Source: Myxococcales bacterium (lineage in GTDB: Bacteria; Myxococcota_A; UBA9160; SMWR01). From it: a DNA stretch of 8,507 bases. Positions 1 to 7,710 of the stretch are shown one piece after another (position 1 is the stretch's first letter; every line of letters starts with the position of its first letter). The translations under genes were made by a program, and so were the position numbers. Below the pieces are notes generated by a model, which saw nothing but the letters and a program-made list of their open reading frames with translations, did no database searches and was not told where the DNA came from. The stretch is taken from assembly GCA_022572485.1 (NCBI GenBank), contig JACZVU010000110.1:1-8507 (forward strand). Direction: 5' to 3'.

Positions 1-236
1 TTCAGCGCGTTGTGCCCGCCGTTGAATCGGCGTGGGAAACGTACGCCGATGGAGAGGTGATTGCGAAACTCGGTGCCGCGCTTGGTCTCGAGGGCTTTGA
101 TGGAAGTTACGACGCGCATCAGGTCGCGCGCGATCTCGCTGCTGCCAACCCTGCCTTTGCGGGGATCGACCTCGATTCGGTCGGCGATGCGGGTCGCCCC
201 CTCGCGGATTCAGCCGCTTCGAGAGCAGAGCGCTAG
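1..236 (+). CDS. nuoG: NADH-quinone oxidoreductase subunit G, C-terminal end (partial)
   Basis: This is the 3' end of a gene that begins before the window; the frame is open from base 3 and stops with TAG at 234-236, giving about 78 residues. NuoG is the large iron-sulfur, molybdopterin-oxidoreductase-like subunit of the peripheral arm of complex I, which passes electrons along the FeS chain in the cytoplasm. The visible piece has the pattern I expect at the end of NuoG: a segment like 'ESAWETYADGEVIAKLGAALG' followed by a short Ala-rich helix and 'NPAFAGIDLDSVGDAG'. No cluster ligands are visible, because those lie in the missing N-terminal part. The call rests on this weak C-terminal resemblance plus the position directly before nuoH. 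A GTG at base 12 is an internal Val codon and not a start. The stop codon abuts the nuoH ATG. Confidence 0.82.
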   Translation, partial: QRVVPAVESAWETYADGEVIAKLGAALGLEGFDGSYDAHQVARDLAAANPAFAGIDLDSVGDAGRPLADSAASRAER

Positions 237-1337
237 ATGCCGATCGAAGCCATCGTCAAGGTGCTCTTCATCCTCGTCGTGATGGTGGTCGGGATCGCGC
301 CCGTGGTCACCTGGATCGAGCGCAAGCAGAGCGCCTTGATGCAGGATCGCATCGGCGCCAATCGTGCGGACGTGAGCGGCATCACCGTGTTGGGCCTGCT
401 CCATCCTGCCGCGGACGTGATCAAGTTGATGACCAAAGAGGACGTCGTTCCGGCAGGAGCGAATCGCGTGATGCACCTGATCAGCCCGCTGATCGCCGCC
501 GTGCCCGCGATCATCGCGTTTGCGGTGATCCCCTACGGTGGCGTCTATCAGTTCGGCGATACCACCCTTAACCTGGTCGGTGCAGACATCGACTGGGGGT
601 TGCTCTACATCTTCGCGATCGGATCGATTGCCGCCTATGGAACGGTGCTCGCCGGATGGTCGAGCAACAACAACTGGTCGATGCTCGGTGGGCTTCGCGC
701 GGCGGCCCAGATGATCTCCTACGAAGTCACGATGGGGTTGACCGTCGTGGGTGTCTTCATGGTGTTCGAGACGCTGCGGTTGTCCGACATGGCGCTCGCG
801 CAGGACAGCATATTTTGGTTATTTGGGGCCATCCCCTTGCCGGCCTGGGGAATCCTCTATCAGCCCCTCGGCTTCTTGATGTTTCTGACCGCGGTCATGG
901 CGGAGAACAAACGGCCGCCGTTCGACGTTCCGGAGGGCGAGTCCGAGATCATCGCGGGCTACCACCTCGAGTATTCCGGGATGCGCTTTGGCTTGTTCTT
1001 CATGTCGGAGTTCATCGGGGTCATCATCATCGCCGCACTGACCGCGACGATATTTCTCGGTGGGTGGGCGGTTCCGTATTTGTCAACCGATACGATCATC
1101 GAGGGAATTTCGCGCTTTATGGGCGTCGGTTTTGCGACGGGCCTATGCATCCTGATTCACTTTTCGACTTTCATGCTCAAGGTCTTCTTGATGATCTGGG
1201 TGCAGATGCTGCTGCGCTGGTCGCTGCCGCGCTTCCGCTACGACCAGGTGATGAACCTGTGCTGGAAGATCTTGCTGCCCCTTTCGATCGTGAACATCTT
1301 TGCGACGGGCCTTGTTCTCCTGTGGGTAAAGGGATGA
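237..1337 (+). CDS. nuoH: NADH-quinone oxidoreductase subunit H
   Basis: NuoH (ND1 homologue) is an 8-helix inner-membrane subunit that forms much of the quinone-binding chamber and joins the peripheral arm to the proton-pumping arm. The 366-residue product is slightly longer than the usual ~325-350. Family signatures are clear: TWIERK at residues 25-30 followed by QDRIGANRA (36-44); SYEVTMGL with Glu163 near 161-168; the acidic quinone-site loop AENKRPPFDVPEGESEIIAGYHLEYSGM (222-249) with Glu223, Asp230, Glu234, Glu236 and Glu245; and the C-terminal LLRWSLPRFRYDQ. The ATG directly follows the nuoG stop, so initiation is probably coupled to termination; only a weak purine-rich stretch (gagagcagag) precedes it. 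The next gene is nuoJ after 7 bases, with no nuoI between them. No truncation or missing key residue is seen. Confidence 0.98.
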   Translation: MPIEAIVKVLFILVVMVVGIAPVVTWIERKQSALMQDRIGANRADVSGITVLGLLHPAADVIKLMTKEDVVPAGANRVMHLISPLIAAVPAIIAFAVIPYGGVYQFGDTTLNLVGADIDWGLLYIFAIGSIAAYGTVLAGWSSNNNWSMLGGLRAAAQMISYEVTMGLTVVGVFMVFETLRLSDMALAQDSIFWLFGAIPLPAWGILYQPLGFLMFLTAVMAENKRPPFDVPEGESEIIAGYHLEYSGMRFGLFFMSEFIGVIIIAALTATIFLGGWAVPYLSTDTIIEGISRFMGVGFATGLCILIHFSTFMLKVFLMIWVQMLLRWSLPRFRYDQVMNLCWKILLPLSIVNIFATGLVLLWVKG

Positions 1338-1344
1338 TCGAGCG

Positions 1345-1857
1345 ATGACGGTCGAAGCGATCCTCTTCTACGTGTTCGGCACTCTCGCGGTCGCCTCGGC
1401 GCTGGGCATGGTGCTGAACATTCGCAACACGGTCGCTTCGGCGATGAGCCTCGTCGTCACGATGGTCTCTCTCGGCGCGATCTACTTGCTGCTCGAAGCC
1501 TACCTGGTTGCCGTGATTCAGATCATAGTCTACGGCGGCGCGATCGTCGTGCTCTTCCTCTTTGTCGTGATGTTTCTCAATCTATCGACCGACGAGTTTC
1601 CGCCCGGTAAGCAGCGTGTCGTCAAACTCGTTGTCGTAATCGTCGGAGTCGCCATTCTCGCCCAGCTTCTCACCGCCCTGGGTCAGGATCCACTATTTGC
1701 CGTGCCGCCAGAAGCCGTTCCCGAAGGTTTCGGGGGCTATCGCCAGGTGGGTCTATCGCTCTATACGGACTACGTGCTGCTCGTCGAGATGGTGTCCCTG
1801 CTGCTGCTTGCGGCGATCGTGGGTGCGTTGATTCTCGCCAAACGGAAGATCGACTGA
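1345..1857 (+). CDS. nuoJ: NADH-quinone oxidoreductase subunit J
   Basis: NuoJ (ND6 homologue) is a five-helix membrane subunit at the junction of the quinone module and the first antiporter-like subunit. Its third helix carries a pi-bulge linked to the conformational switch that drives pumping. The 170-residue product is a normal length. The diagnostic block is [24 protein letters not shown] (residues 57-80), with Tyr63 at the position of the conserved helix-3 tyrosine; Gln59 stands where E. coli has Glu, which I believe is a common variant. A last helix (about 143-165) is followed by the basic end AKRKID. The ATG lies 7 bases after the nuoH stop, with an AAAGGG stretch about 11 bases upstream as a possible ribosome site. 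The TGA stop overlaps the nuoK ATG by one base (TGATG), a classic coupled junction. Confidence 0.97.
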   Translation: MTVEAILFYVFGTLAVASALGMVLNIRNTVASAMSLVVTMVSLGAIYLLLEAYLVAVIQIIVYGGAIVVLFLFVVMFLNLSTDEFPPGKQRVVKLVVVIVGVAILAQLLTALGQDPLFAVPPEAVPEGFGGYRQVGLSLYTDYVLLVEMVSLLLLAAIVGALILAKRKID

Positions 1858-2177
1858 TGCCGCCCCTGGATCACGTCATTGCCTTGTCCGCCATCCTCTT
1901 TACGATCGGCGTGCTCGGTGTTGCGACGCGTCGAAACCTGATCGTGATGCTGATGTCGATCGAGCTGATGCTCAACGCTGCCAATCTGGCGTTCGTGGGT
2001 TTCAACCGCATCTGGTCTCAGGTTGAAGGAGTGCCCGTGATCGACGGGCACATCTTCGTCCTGATGGTCATCGCGGTGGCTGCTGCCGAAGTGGCGGTCG
2101 GGCTGGGGATTCTGCTCTCCATGTTCCGAAATCGGGATTCCGTGAATGTGGACGAGGTCAATCTGCTCAAATGGTAG
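1857..2177 (+). CDS. nuoK: NADH-quinone oxidoreductase subunit K
   Basis: NuoK (ND4L homologue) is a small three-helix subunit of the complex I membrane arm that carries part of the central proton pathway between NuoJ and NuoN. The product has 106 residues, a few more than the usual ~100. The two essential membrane glutamates are present: Glu36 in [14 protein letters not shown] and Glu78 in [12 protein letters not shown] (Glu36 and Glu72 in E. coli numbering, from memory). The offset comes from a slightly longer loop between helices 2 and 3, which contains [13 protein letters not shown]. The start is the ATG overlapping the nuoJ stop; GGAAG at 1844-1848 lies 8 bases upstream as a plausible ribosome-binding site. 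The last 7 bases overlap the start of nuoL. Confidence 0.98.
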   Translation: MPPLDHVIALSAILFTIGVLGVATRRNLIVMLMSIELMLNAANLAFVGFNRIWSQVEGVPVIDGHIFVLMVIAVAAAEVAVGLGILLSMFRNRDSVNVDEVNLLKW

Positions 2178-4213
2178 ATGTCGGCATAGAGAGCGATCTG
2201 CTGCGTTGGATCCCCCTGCTTCCCCTGTTGGTTGCGACCTATCACGGGATATCGATCGGAGTCTTGCGTCGCCCAGCGCGGCCCCGTGTGGCTGCGGTTT
2301 TTTCGTGCGCAGCGGTTCTGCTTTCATTCGTGCTCGCGTGTATTGCGTTTCGCGATTTATTGGCGCTTCCCGCGGATTCGCGAGTCATCGTCGACGACGT
2401 CTACACCTGGATCGGGGCGGGGATCGGCTCGAGCGCGATTAGCGCCGAAGTATCGTTTCGACTCGATCCGCTCTCCGCCGTGATGATTCTGATCGTCACC
2501 TTCGTCGGCTCGATGATCCACATCTACTCGATCGGATACATGGAGGACGATCACCGCGATGACAAAGGCATCCAGAGATTCTTCTGTTACCTGAATCTCT
2601 TCACCTTCTCGATGCTGGTGCTGGTATTGGCTGACAATCTGGTGCTGATGTTTCTTGGTTGGGAAGGCGTGGGCCTCTGCTCCTACCTGCTGATCGGTTT
2701 CTGGTACAACGACACCCGAAATGCCTACTGCGGAAGCAAGGCGTTCATCGTCAACAGGATCGGTGACCTCGGTTTCCTGATCGGGATCCTCTTGCTGTTT
2801 GGAGCGCTCTCAGAGATCGGGCACCCGGCGATCTCCTTTGTAGGCATTCAGGAACATTTCGAGGGCATCGTGGAGATGACCGTCTCCGTACCGTCGTGGA
2901 TGCCTTTCGGCCCCGAGTGGCGTCTCGTGAATGTGATCGCACTGTGTTTCTTCCTTGCAGCTTGCGGAAAGTCGGCCCAGATTCCGCTTTACATATGGTT
3001 GCCAGACGCCATGGCGGGCCCGACTCCGGTCTCCGCGCTGATCCACGCAGCCACGATGGTGACGGCTGGTGTCTACATGATCTGCCGCTTGAGCTTTCTC
3101 TACGCGGCCGCGCCCGAAATCTCTGTGGTCGTCGCATGGACGGGAGCGATTACTGCGTTGCTGGCGGCCACCATCGCGATTACTCAGAACGACATCAAGA
3201 AGGTGCTCGCCTATTCAACGGTGAGCCAGCTCGGCTATATGTTTCTCGCTGCCGGTTGCGGTGGTTATACGGCGGCGATCTTTCACCTTGGTACACACGC
3301 CTTTTTCAAGGCGCTGCTCTTCCTCAGTGCTGGCGCGGTCATCCTTGCCATGCACCACGAGCAGGACATGCAGAAGATGGGTGGCCTCTGGTATCGGCTT
3401 CGGATGACCCGCTGGATCTTTTTCGCGGGCGTCTACGCAATTTCAGGCTTCCCGCCTTTCTCTGGATTCTTCTCCAAAGACGAAATTCTCGTCGCTGTCT
3501 GGACGTCCCACGTGCCGGGACACACGTGGCTCTACGGGATTGGCATGGTCACGGCGGGCATGACCGCCTTCTACATGTTTCGCCTTTGGTATCTCACGTT
3601 CATGGGTGAATGCCGCGCGGCAAGCGACGTTCGCAGCCATATCAAGGACCCAAACGGCTTCGTGCTAAACCCGCTCTGGGCGCTCGTGTTCTTTTCTGTC
3701 GTCGCTGGGATCGCCGGTCTTCCCCAGGTCTGGGGTGACATCATCGGGATCGAGGAATCGAACAGTCTCGCCAACTTCCTAAAGCCAGTGTTGGCCGTCG
3801 GTGAGCCCCATTCCATCGAGCACAGTACGGAACTTTGGATGGCGTTCTGGGCGGTCGCGATCGCGCTGGGCGGAGCCGGGCTGGCCTGGTGGTTGTACAT
3901 ACAAAAGCCCGACGTACCCGGTTGGCTCGCCACGCAGTTCTCTGGTTTCTATCGGACGTTGCTCAACAAATACTACATCGACGAGTTCTACGACGCGGTC
4001 ATCGTGCGCCCGCTCGTCGCGGTCTCGGATCGCGTACTCTTCCAGATTGTCGATGCGCGGTTGATCGACGGGATCGGAATCAACGGAACAGCGCGCGGAA
4101 TTCGTGCGCTCGCCGCAAACGGCCTGAAGTACGCACAGTCCGGTCTTACCCAGAGCTACGTCTTTTTCATGATCGCCGGTGCAGTAGCGATCGTGGGTTA
4201 CCTGCTGAGGTAG
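2171..4213 (+). CDS. nuoL: NADH-quinone oxidoreductase subunit L
   Basis: NuoL (ND5 homologue) is the distal antiporter-like proton-pumping subunit of complex I. Its 14-helix core is followed by a long lateral helix that runs along the membrane arm and a final anchoring helix. The 680-residue product matches the long form of the family. Pump residues all align with E. coli NuoL at an offset of about 37-38: Glu165 in [17 protein letters not shown], Lys267 in [17 protein letters not shown], His292, Asp341 and Lys343 in [18 protein letters not shown], His372, His376 and Lys380 in [14 protein letters not shown], and Lys436 in [19 protein letters not shown] (about 597-606) opens the lateral-helix region, and the C-terminus [20 protein letters not shown] is the last membrane anchor. 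The ATG overlaps nuoK by 7 bases; the other nearby ATG at 2178 is out of frame and soon stops. GACGAGGT about 13 bases upstream is the only ribosome-site candidate. Confidence 0.98.
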   Translation: MVDVGIESDLLRWIPLLPLLVATYHGISIGVLRRPARPRVAAVFSCAAVLLSFVLACIAFRDLLALPADSRVIVDDVYTWIGAGIGSSAISAEVSFRLDPLSAVMILIVTFVGSMIHIYSIGYMEDDHRDDKGIQRFFCYLNLFTFSMLVLVLADNLVLMFLGWEGVGLCSYLLIGFWYNDTRNAYCGSKAFIVNRIGDLGFLIGILLLFGALSEIGHPAISFVGIQEHFEGIVEMTVSVPSWMPFGPEWRLVNVIALCFFLAACGKSAQIPLYIWLPDAMAGPTPVSALIHAATMVTAGVYMICRLSFLYAAAPEISVVVAWTGAITALLAATIAITQNDIKKVLAYSTVSQLGYMFLAAGCGGYTAAIFHLGTHAFFKALLFLSAGAVILAMHHEQDMQKMGGLWYRLRMTRWIFFAGVYAISGFPPFSGFFSKDEILVAVWTSHVPGHTWLYGIGMVTAGMTAFYMFRLWYLTFMGECRAASDVRSHIKDPNGFVLNPLWALVFFSVVAGIAGLPQVWGDIIGIEESNSLANFLKPVLAVGEPHSIEHSTELWMAFWAVAIALGGAGLAWWLYIQKPDVPGWLATQFSGFYRTLLNKYYIDEFYDAVIVRPLVAVSDRVLFQIVDARLIDGIGINGTARGIRALAANGLKYAQSGLTQSYVFFMIAGAVAIVGYLLR

Positions 4214-4219
4214 GGCGGA

Positions 4220-6025
4220 ATGGGCGAATTCGACCAACACCTGCTCACCATCATCACCTTCTTCCCACTGGTGACCGCCTTGGGACTGATGGGAACGAGC
4301 ATCCTCGCTTCCTGTCTTGGTGCGAACGGATTGCCGGCATCCCTCTGGAAGCCGATCGCGTTGGCCAGCACCATCCTCACCTTCCTGCTGTCACTGCGCC
4401 TGTTCGCGATCTTTGATCCGATCGAGACGGGTTTCCAACTCATGGAGCATACTCCTTGGATTTCCGAATACGGCATCCACTACTTCGTGGGTGTCGATGG
4501 CATCAGCTTATTGATGGTGCTTCTCACGACGTTCCTCATGCCCGTCGTTCTGTTGGCTTCCTGGAACGACGTGTCGAAGTCACTACGTAGCTACCTCTTT
4601 TTCATGCTCAGCCTCGAGACGGGGATGCTCGGCGCGTTCGTGTCGCTGAATCTCTTCCAGTTCTACGTATTCTGGGAAACCATGCTGGTTCCGATGTACT
4701 TCATCATCGGAATCTGGGGTGGCCCCCGGCGCGTCTACGCGGCGGTCAAGTTCTTTCTGTTCACAATGGTGGGTTCGCTGCTGATGCTGCTGGCGATGCT
4801 CGTCCTCTACTATCTGGGTTTCGATCAGACCGGTGTGCTCAACTTCGACCTCGTGGCGCCGCCCGGTGGCGTGGCGGGCGGGATGCTGCAGACGGTGGTC
4901 CCGCTGGACGGAATCTGGTGGCAGACCCAGACCTGGCTGTTTGTCGCGTTTGCGCTCGCGTTCGCGGTCAAGGTGCCGATGGTTCCGCTGCACACATGGC
5001 TTCCCGACGCCCATGTGGAAGCGCCCACCGCGGGTTCCGTCGTGCTGGCGGGTGTTTTGTTGAAGATGGGGGCCTATGGATTTCTGCGCTTTGCGATTCC
5101 ACTCTTCCCGTCCGCTGCGGTTGATTTTACGCCCTGGATCATGGCGCTGTCAGTCATCGGGATCGTCTACGGCTCGTTGGTCGCGATGGTGCAATCGGAC
5201 ATCAAAAGACTCGTCGCGTATTCATCCGTCGCGCATCTCGGTTTTGTGACGCTCGGAATCTTCGCGCTGAACGTTCACGGACTCAACGGCGGCGTGCTGC
5301 AGATGGTCAACCATGGTCTTTCGACCGGCGCACTCTTCCTCTTGGTCGGGATGCTCTACGAGCGCCGTCACACCCGGCAGATCGCGGATTTTGGTGGCAT
5401 CGCGCGGCCCATGCCGGTCTTTGCGGCCTTCTTCGGGATTGTCACGATGTCGAGCATCGGTTTACCGATGCTCAACGGTTTCGTGGGGGAGTTCCTGATC
5501 CTGCTTGGCGTGTACTTGGTCGCTCCCATTTTTGCAATCATCGCGACTTCCGGCATCGTGCTCTCTGCGGCGTATATGCTTTGGATGTTTCGGCGCGTCG
5601 TGTTTGGCCCGGTCGATAACCCGGAAAATCGCGGCCTGATCGATCTCGGGCTGCGCGAAAAGATCGTGATGATGGCGATGGTGGTTCCAATCATTTGGAT
5701 TGGCGTCTATCCGAACCCACTGCTGCGTCGGATCGAGCCGTCAGTGATCGAATTGATCCGCCAGCTGGAAACACGCGGTCGCCTTGTCGGAGAGAATTTC
5801 GCAGTGACACCCGAATTCGATTCTGCTTCCGAACCCGAATCCAGTTTCGATCCCGATCCCGATCCCGAATCCGAGTCCGAATCCGAGCCCGAGCCCGAGC
5901 CCGAGTCCGAACCCGAGCCCGAATCCGCTTCCGAGCCTGAATCCAGTTCCGAGTCTAAATTGCGTTTCGAGTCCGGTTCCGAGTCCGAATCCGCGCTGCC
6001 GGACGAAGCTGGGGAACGGCTGTGA
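4220..6025 (+). CDS. nuoM: NADH-quinone oxidoreductase subunit M with an acidic C-terminal tail
   Basis: NuoM (ND4 homologue) is the middle antiporter-like proton pump of complex I, with 14 membrane helices. Signature residues are present: Glu153 in VFWETMLVPMYFIIGIWGG, Lys251 in FAVKVPMVPLHTWLPDAHVEAPTAGSV, Lys282, Asp328 and Lys329 in QSDIKRLVAYSSVAHLGF, and Glu424 in GLPMLNGFVGEFLIL. The family core ends near residue 520, after YPNPLLRRIEPSVIELIRQLE. The product, however, continues to 601 residues, against about 490-540 in most homologues. The extra part (about 531-592) alternates Ser/Pro with Glu/Asp and is strongly acidic, apparently disordered and encoded by a degenerate hexamer repeat. 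If the usual topology holds, this tail is periplasmic. The ATG follows the nuoL stop by 6 bases, with GAGG at 4207-4210 upstream. The stop overlaps the nuoN start by 4 bases. Confidence 0.97.
   Translation: MGEFDQHLLTIITFFPLVTALGLMGTSILASCLGANGLPASLWKPIALASTILTFLLSLRLFAIFDPIETGFQLMEHTPWISEYGIHYFVGVDGISLLMVLLTTFLMPVVLLASWNDVSKSLRSYLFFMLSLETGMLGAFVSLNLFQFYVFWETMLVPMYFIIGIWGGPRRVYAAVKFFLFTMVGSLLMLLAMLVLYYLGFDQTGVLNFDLVAPPGGVAGGMLQTVVPLDGIWWQTQTWLFVAFALAFAVKVPMVPLHTWLPDAHVEAPTAGSVVLAGVLLKMGAYGFLRFAIPLFPSAAVDFTPWIMALSVIGIVYGSLVAMVQSDIKRLVAYSSVAHLGFVTLGIFALNVHGLNGGVLQMVNHGLSTGALFLLVGMLYERRHTRQIADFGGIARPMPVFAAFFGIVTMSSIGLPMLNGFVGEFLILLGVYLVAPIFAIIATSGIVLSAAYMLWMFRRVVFGPVDNPENRGLIDLGLREKIVMMAMVVPIIWIGVYPNPLLRRIEPSVIELIRQLETRGRLVGENFAVTPEFDSASEPESSFDPDPDPESESESEPEPEPESEPEPESASEPESSSESKLRFESGSESESALPDEAGERL
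5810..5995 (+). repeat. Degenerate hexanucleotide repeat (YCCGAR) encoding the NuoM Ser/Pro-Glu tail
   Basis: Within the 3' end of nuoM the codons alternate TCC or CCC with GAG or GAA (some GAT), giving a 6-base, two-residue period. Of the 30 even-numbered residues from 532 to 590, 23 are Glu or Asp; the partner positions are nearly all Ser or Pro, with two or three Phe. The cleanest run covers residues 544-568, with every even position acidic. Flanking copies have drifted (Ala, Ser, Lys, Arg or Gly replace the acid). The pattern suggests expansion by slippage or unequal exchange. Because the unit is a multiple of three, copy-number changes would keep the frame and the overlapping nuoM-nuoN junction intact. 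Confidence 0.92.
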
Positions 6026-7545
6026 TTCCCGTGCCGGATCTCAATCTCTCGGTCCTCTTGCCGATCGCTCTGGTGGCGATCGGGTCGATGGTGATCTTGA
6101 TGGGAGAAGTCCTGCTCTCCCGCGCGAATACCGTGCTCGGGAGGGAAGTCACGGAGTCCTTCATCGGGACGGTGTTGGCGGCCACGGCGATCTTCTTCCT
6201 CGCGCTGACACTCTATGCCTCGGGGGCTGCGTTCGCCGCCGGCGGTGTACAGGTCTTCAATCCCGACCATCCGATGTACCAGATCGACCCCTTCTCTTCG
6301 TTCGTGACCGCAGTGGTGGCGCTTTCTGCGCTGCTCTCCTGCGCGCTCTCCATCGCTTATCTCTCGGAACTCCGGATCAACCACGGCGAGTATTACGCGC
6401 TCATCATGCTCTCTACGTCCGGCATGATGTTGATGGTTGCCGCCGTGGATTTGATCGCTGTTTTTGTCGGGCTCGAGTTGATGAGCATCCCCATCTATGT
6501 GCTGGCGGGTTTCGACCGGCGCAAGCTGCGAAGCAATGAGTCGGCGCTCAAGTATTTCCTGATTGGATCTTTTGCGAGCGCGATTCTGCTTTACGGGATG
6601 GCGCTCTTGTACGGTGTGTCCGGCGGAACCTCCTTCGAGGCGATTCGCGCGGGATTCGACGTCGAAAACCCGATCGCAGTGATCGGACTGGGTCTCGTCG
6701 TGGTGGGCTTTGCGTTCAAGATCTCGATGGTTCCCTTCCACCAATGGACACCGGATGTCTACGAAGGAGCGCCCTCTGCAGTCACTGCCTTCATGTCGGT
6801 GACGGTGAAGGTTGCGGCGTTTGCAGCTCTGATCCGATTTCTCGCGATGGCATTCGGCCCGCTCGACGAATCGCTGGAGAGCATCTTCTGGGTGCTGTCC
6901 GCACTCACGATTGTCGTTGGAAACGTCATGGCCATCATCCAGGAGAACGTAAAACGCATGCTCGCTTATTCGAGCATTGCGCATTCCGGTTATCTGATGA
7001 TCGGCCTCGTGACTGGAACGATCCAGGGTTACTCGGCGATGCTTTTCTACTTGATCGCCTACACGTTCATGAATCTCGGCGCGTTCGGGGTGGTGGTCGC
7101 GCTCGCGAATCGAGGCAACGACTGCGAGCGGATCGAGTCGTTCGCAGGCCTCGCGCGTACCCGTCCCGGCCTGTCCGCGTTGATGGCGCTGTTCATGCTC
7201 TCACTGGCTGGCACACCCGGTACTGCGGGCTTCCTGGGCAAGTTCCAGGTCTTCATGGCCGCGGTGAACTCTGGCGAGATATGGCTCCTGATCATCGGCG
7301 TGCTCATGAGTGTGGTATCTGTCTACTACTACCTTCGCATCCCGGTTCTCATGTACATGCGAGAACCCGGCGATGAACCCCACAGGATGGAAATCTCGAG
7401 CGGCGAGGGTGCGGTTCTGGTCTTTTGTGCGTTCGCGGTGATCGCGCTCGGTTTGTTTCCCAACAGCGTTCCGACCCTCCTCTTTGGCGATCTCAATGTC
7501 TTGGATTGGACGCACCGATCCGTGGAAATGTTCTTCGGCGGCTGA
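6022..7545 (+). CDS. nuoN: NADH-quinone oxidoreductase subunit N
   Basis: NuoN (ND2 homologue) is the antiporter-like pump closest to NuoK, with 14 membrane helices. The 507-residue product is close to the usual ~480-500. Key residues are visible: Glu152 in FVGLELMSIPIYVLAGF, Lys233 in GFAFKISMVPFHQWTPDVYEGAPS, Lys264 in SVTVKVAAFAAL, Lys311 in QENVKRMLAYSSIAHSGYLMIGL, and Lys407 in GTAGFLGKFQVF, the NuoN-type lysine on helix 12. I chose the GTG at 6022, which overlaps the nuoM stop in GTGA; it precedes the first helix (about 10-32), which the next in-frame ATG (Met23) would cut. The upstream GGGGAA stretch could serve as the ribosome site. The last two Gly codons and the TGA stop lie inside the first copy of a 42-bp tandem repeat, so the exact C-terminus may be shaped by the repeat. 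Confidence 0.98.
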   Translation: MIPVPDLNLSVLLPIALVAIGSMVILMGEVLLSRANTVLGREVTESFIGTVLAATAIFFLALTLYASGAAFAAGGVQVFNPDHPMYQIDPFSSFVTAVVALSALLSCALSIAYLSELRINHGEYYALIMLSTSGMMLMVAAVDLIAVFVGLELMSIPIYVLAGFDRRKLRSNESALKYFLIGSFASAILLYGMALLYGVSGGTSFEAIRAGFDVENPIAVIGLGLVVVGFAFKISMVPFHQWTPDVYEGAPSAVTAFMSVTVKVAAFAALIRFLAMAFGPLDESLESIFWVLSALTIVVGNVMAIIQENVKRMLAYSSIAHSGYLMIGLVTGTIQGYSAMLFYLIAYTFMNLGAFGVVVALANRGNDCERIESFAGLARTRPGLSALMALFMLSLAGTPGTAGFLGKFQVFMAAVNSGEIWLLIIGVLMSVVSVYYYLRIPVLMYMREPGDEPHRMEISSGEGAVLVFCAFAVIALGLFPNSVPTLLFGDLNVLDWTHRSVEMFFGG

Positions 7546-7559
7546 GCGTTCCGCTCAGC
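7541..7559 (+). terminator. Perfect inverted repeat over the nuoN stop, possible hairpin
   Basis: GCTGAGCG at 7541-7548 and its exact reverse complement CGCTCAGC at 7552-7559 form an 8-bp stem with a 3-base loop (TTC). The nuoN TGA lies in the left arm. The corresponding stem in the second 42-bp copy has one mismatch. No T-run follows directly, so this is not a textbook intrinsic terminator; it could protect the 3' end of the nuo message, attenuate transcription, or simply come from the repeat. Confidence 0.35.
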
Positions 7560-7617
7560 GGGCTTTCGCGTTTCGCTCGGCGGCTGAACGTTTCGCTCAG
7601 TAGGCTTTCGCGTTTTG

Positions 7618-7637
7618 CTTGGCGGCTGAGCGCCGAG
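7618..7637 (+). terminator. Inverted repeat at the end of the tandem array, possible weak terminator
   Basis: CTTGGCG at 7618-7624 can pair with CGCCGAG at 7631-7637 across a 6-base loop, a 7-bp stem with one G-U pair. It is followed by AATTTCG, which is too short a T-tract for a strong intrinsic terminator. It falls where the end of the nuo transcript might be, between nuoN and serS, but the evidence is structural only. Confidence 0.3.
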
Positions 7638-7710
7638 AATTTCGTGATCGAGAGGCCGCTGCGGCGAGGGTCTTGCCCGCGGGCGTGGCGTTGTGCTTCT
7701 CTCTGAATCC

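Larger units (their letters stand above)
7537..7637 (+). repeat. 42-bp direct tandem repeat, about 2.3 copies, spanning the nuoN stop
   Basis: Copy 1 is 7537-7578, copy 2 is 7579-7620, and a partial copy 3 starts at 7621, matching copy 1 exactly for 12 bases before diverging. Copies 1 and 2 differ at 6 of 42 positions. Each unit is itself two imperfect halves of about 21 bases sharing the pattern GGCT, four variable bases, then CGTTTCGCT or CGTTCCGCT; five half-units can be counted. The first copy contains the nuoN stop codon. Inverted repeats lie inside the array. No known named repeat family is recognised. Confidence 0.9.

Noticed and set aside
656..1348. 230-codon + strand frame within nuoH
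   Set aside because: It overlaps a fully conserved NuoH in another frame, and its translation is an Arg/His-rich low-similarity shadow.
5707..6984. Long antisense open frame (425 codons) across the nuoM-nuoN junction with a Ser/Asp/Gly-rich end
   Set aside because: It lies opposite two strongly conserved complex I genes; the Ser/Asp/Gly stretch is just the reverse reading of the hexamer repeat, and the rest is rich in His, Arg and Glu, typical of antisense frames in GC-rich genes. No domain is recognisable.
7425..7545. Possibility that nuoN is frameshifted or extended by the repeat
   Set aside because: NuoN is a normal length and its family core is intact up to the stop; only the last two Gly codons and the stop lie in the repeat.
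7675..7684. Perfect 10-base palindrome GCCCGCGGGC in the serS leader as a possible operator
   Set aside because: Short GC-only palindromes are frequent by chance in GC-rich DNA, and no promoter element near it supports a regulator site.
7425..7706. Small + strand frame across the nuoN end and tandem repeats with a 14-residue periodic Arg/Leu/Ser pattern
   Set aside because: The periodicity follows directly from the 42-bp (14-codon) DNA repeat; the frame starts inside nuoN in another phase and has no ribosome site or recognisable domain.
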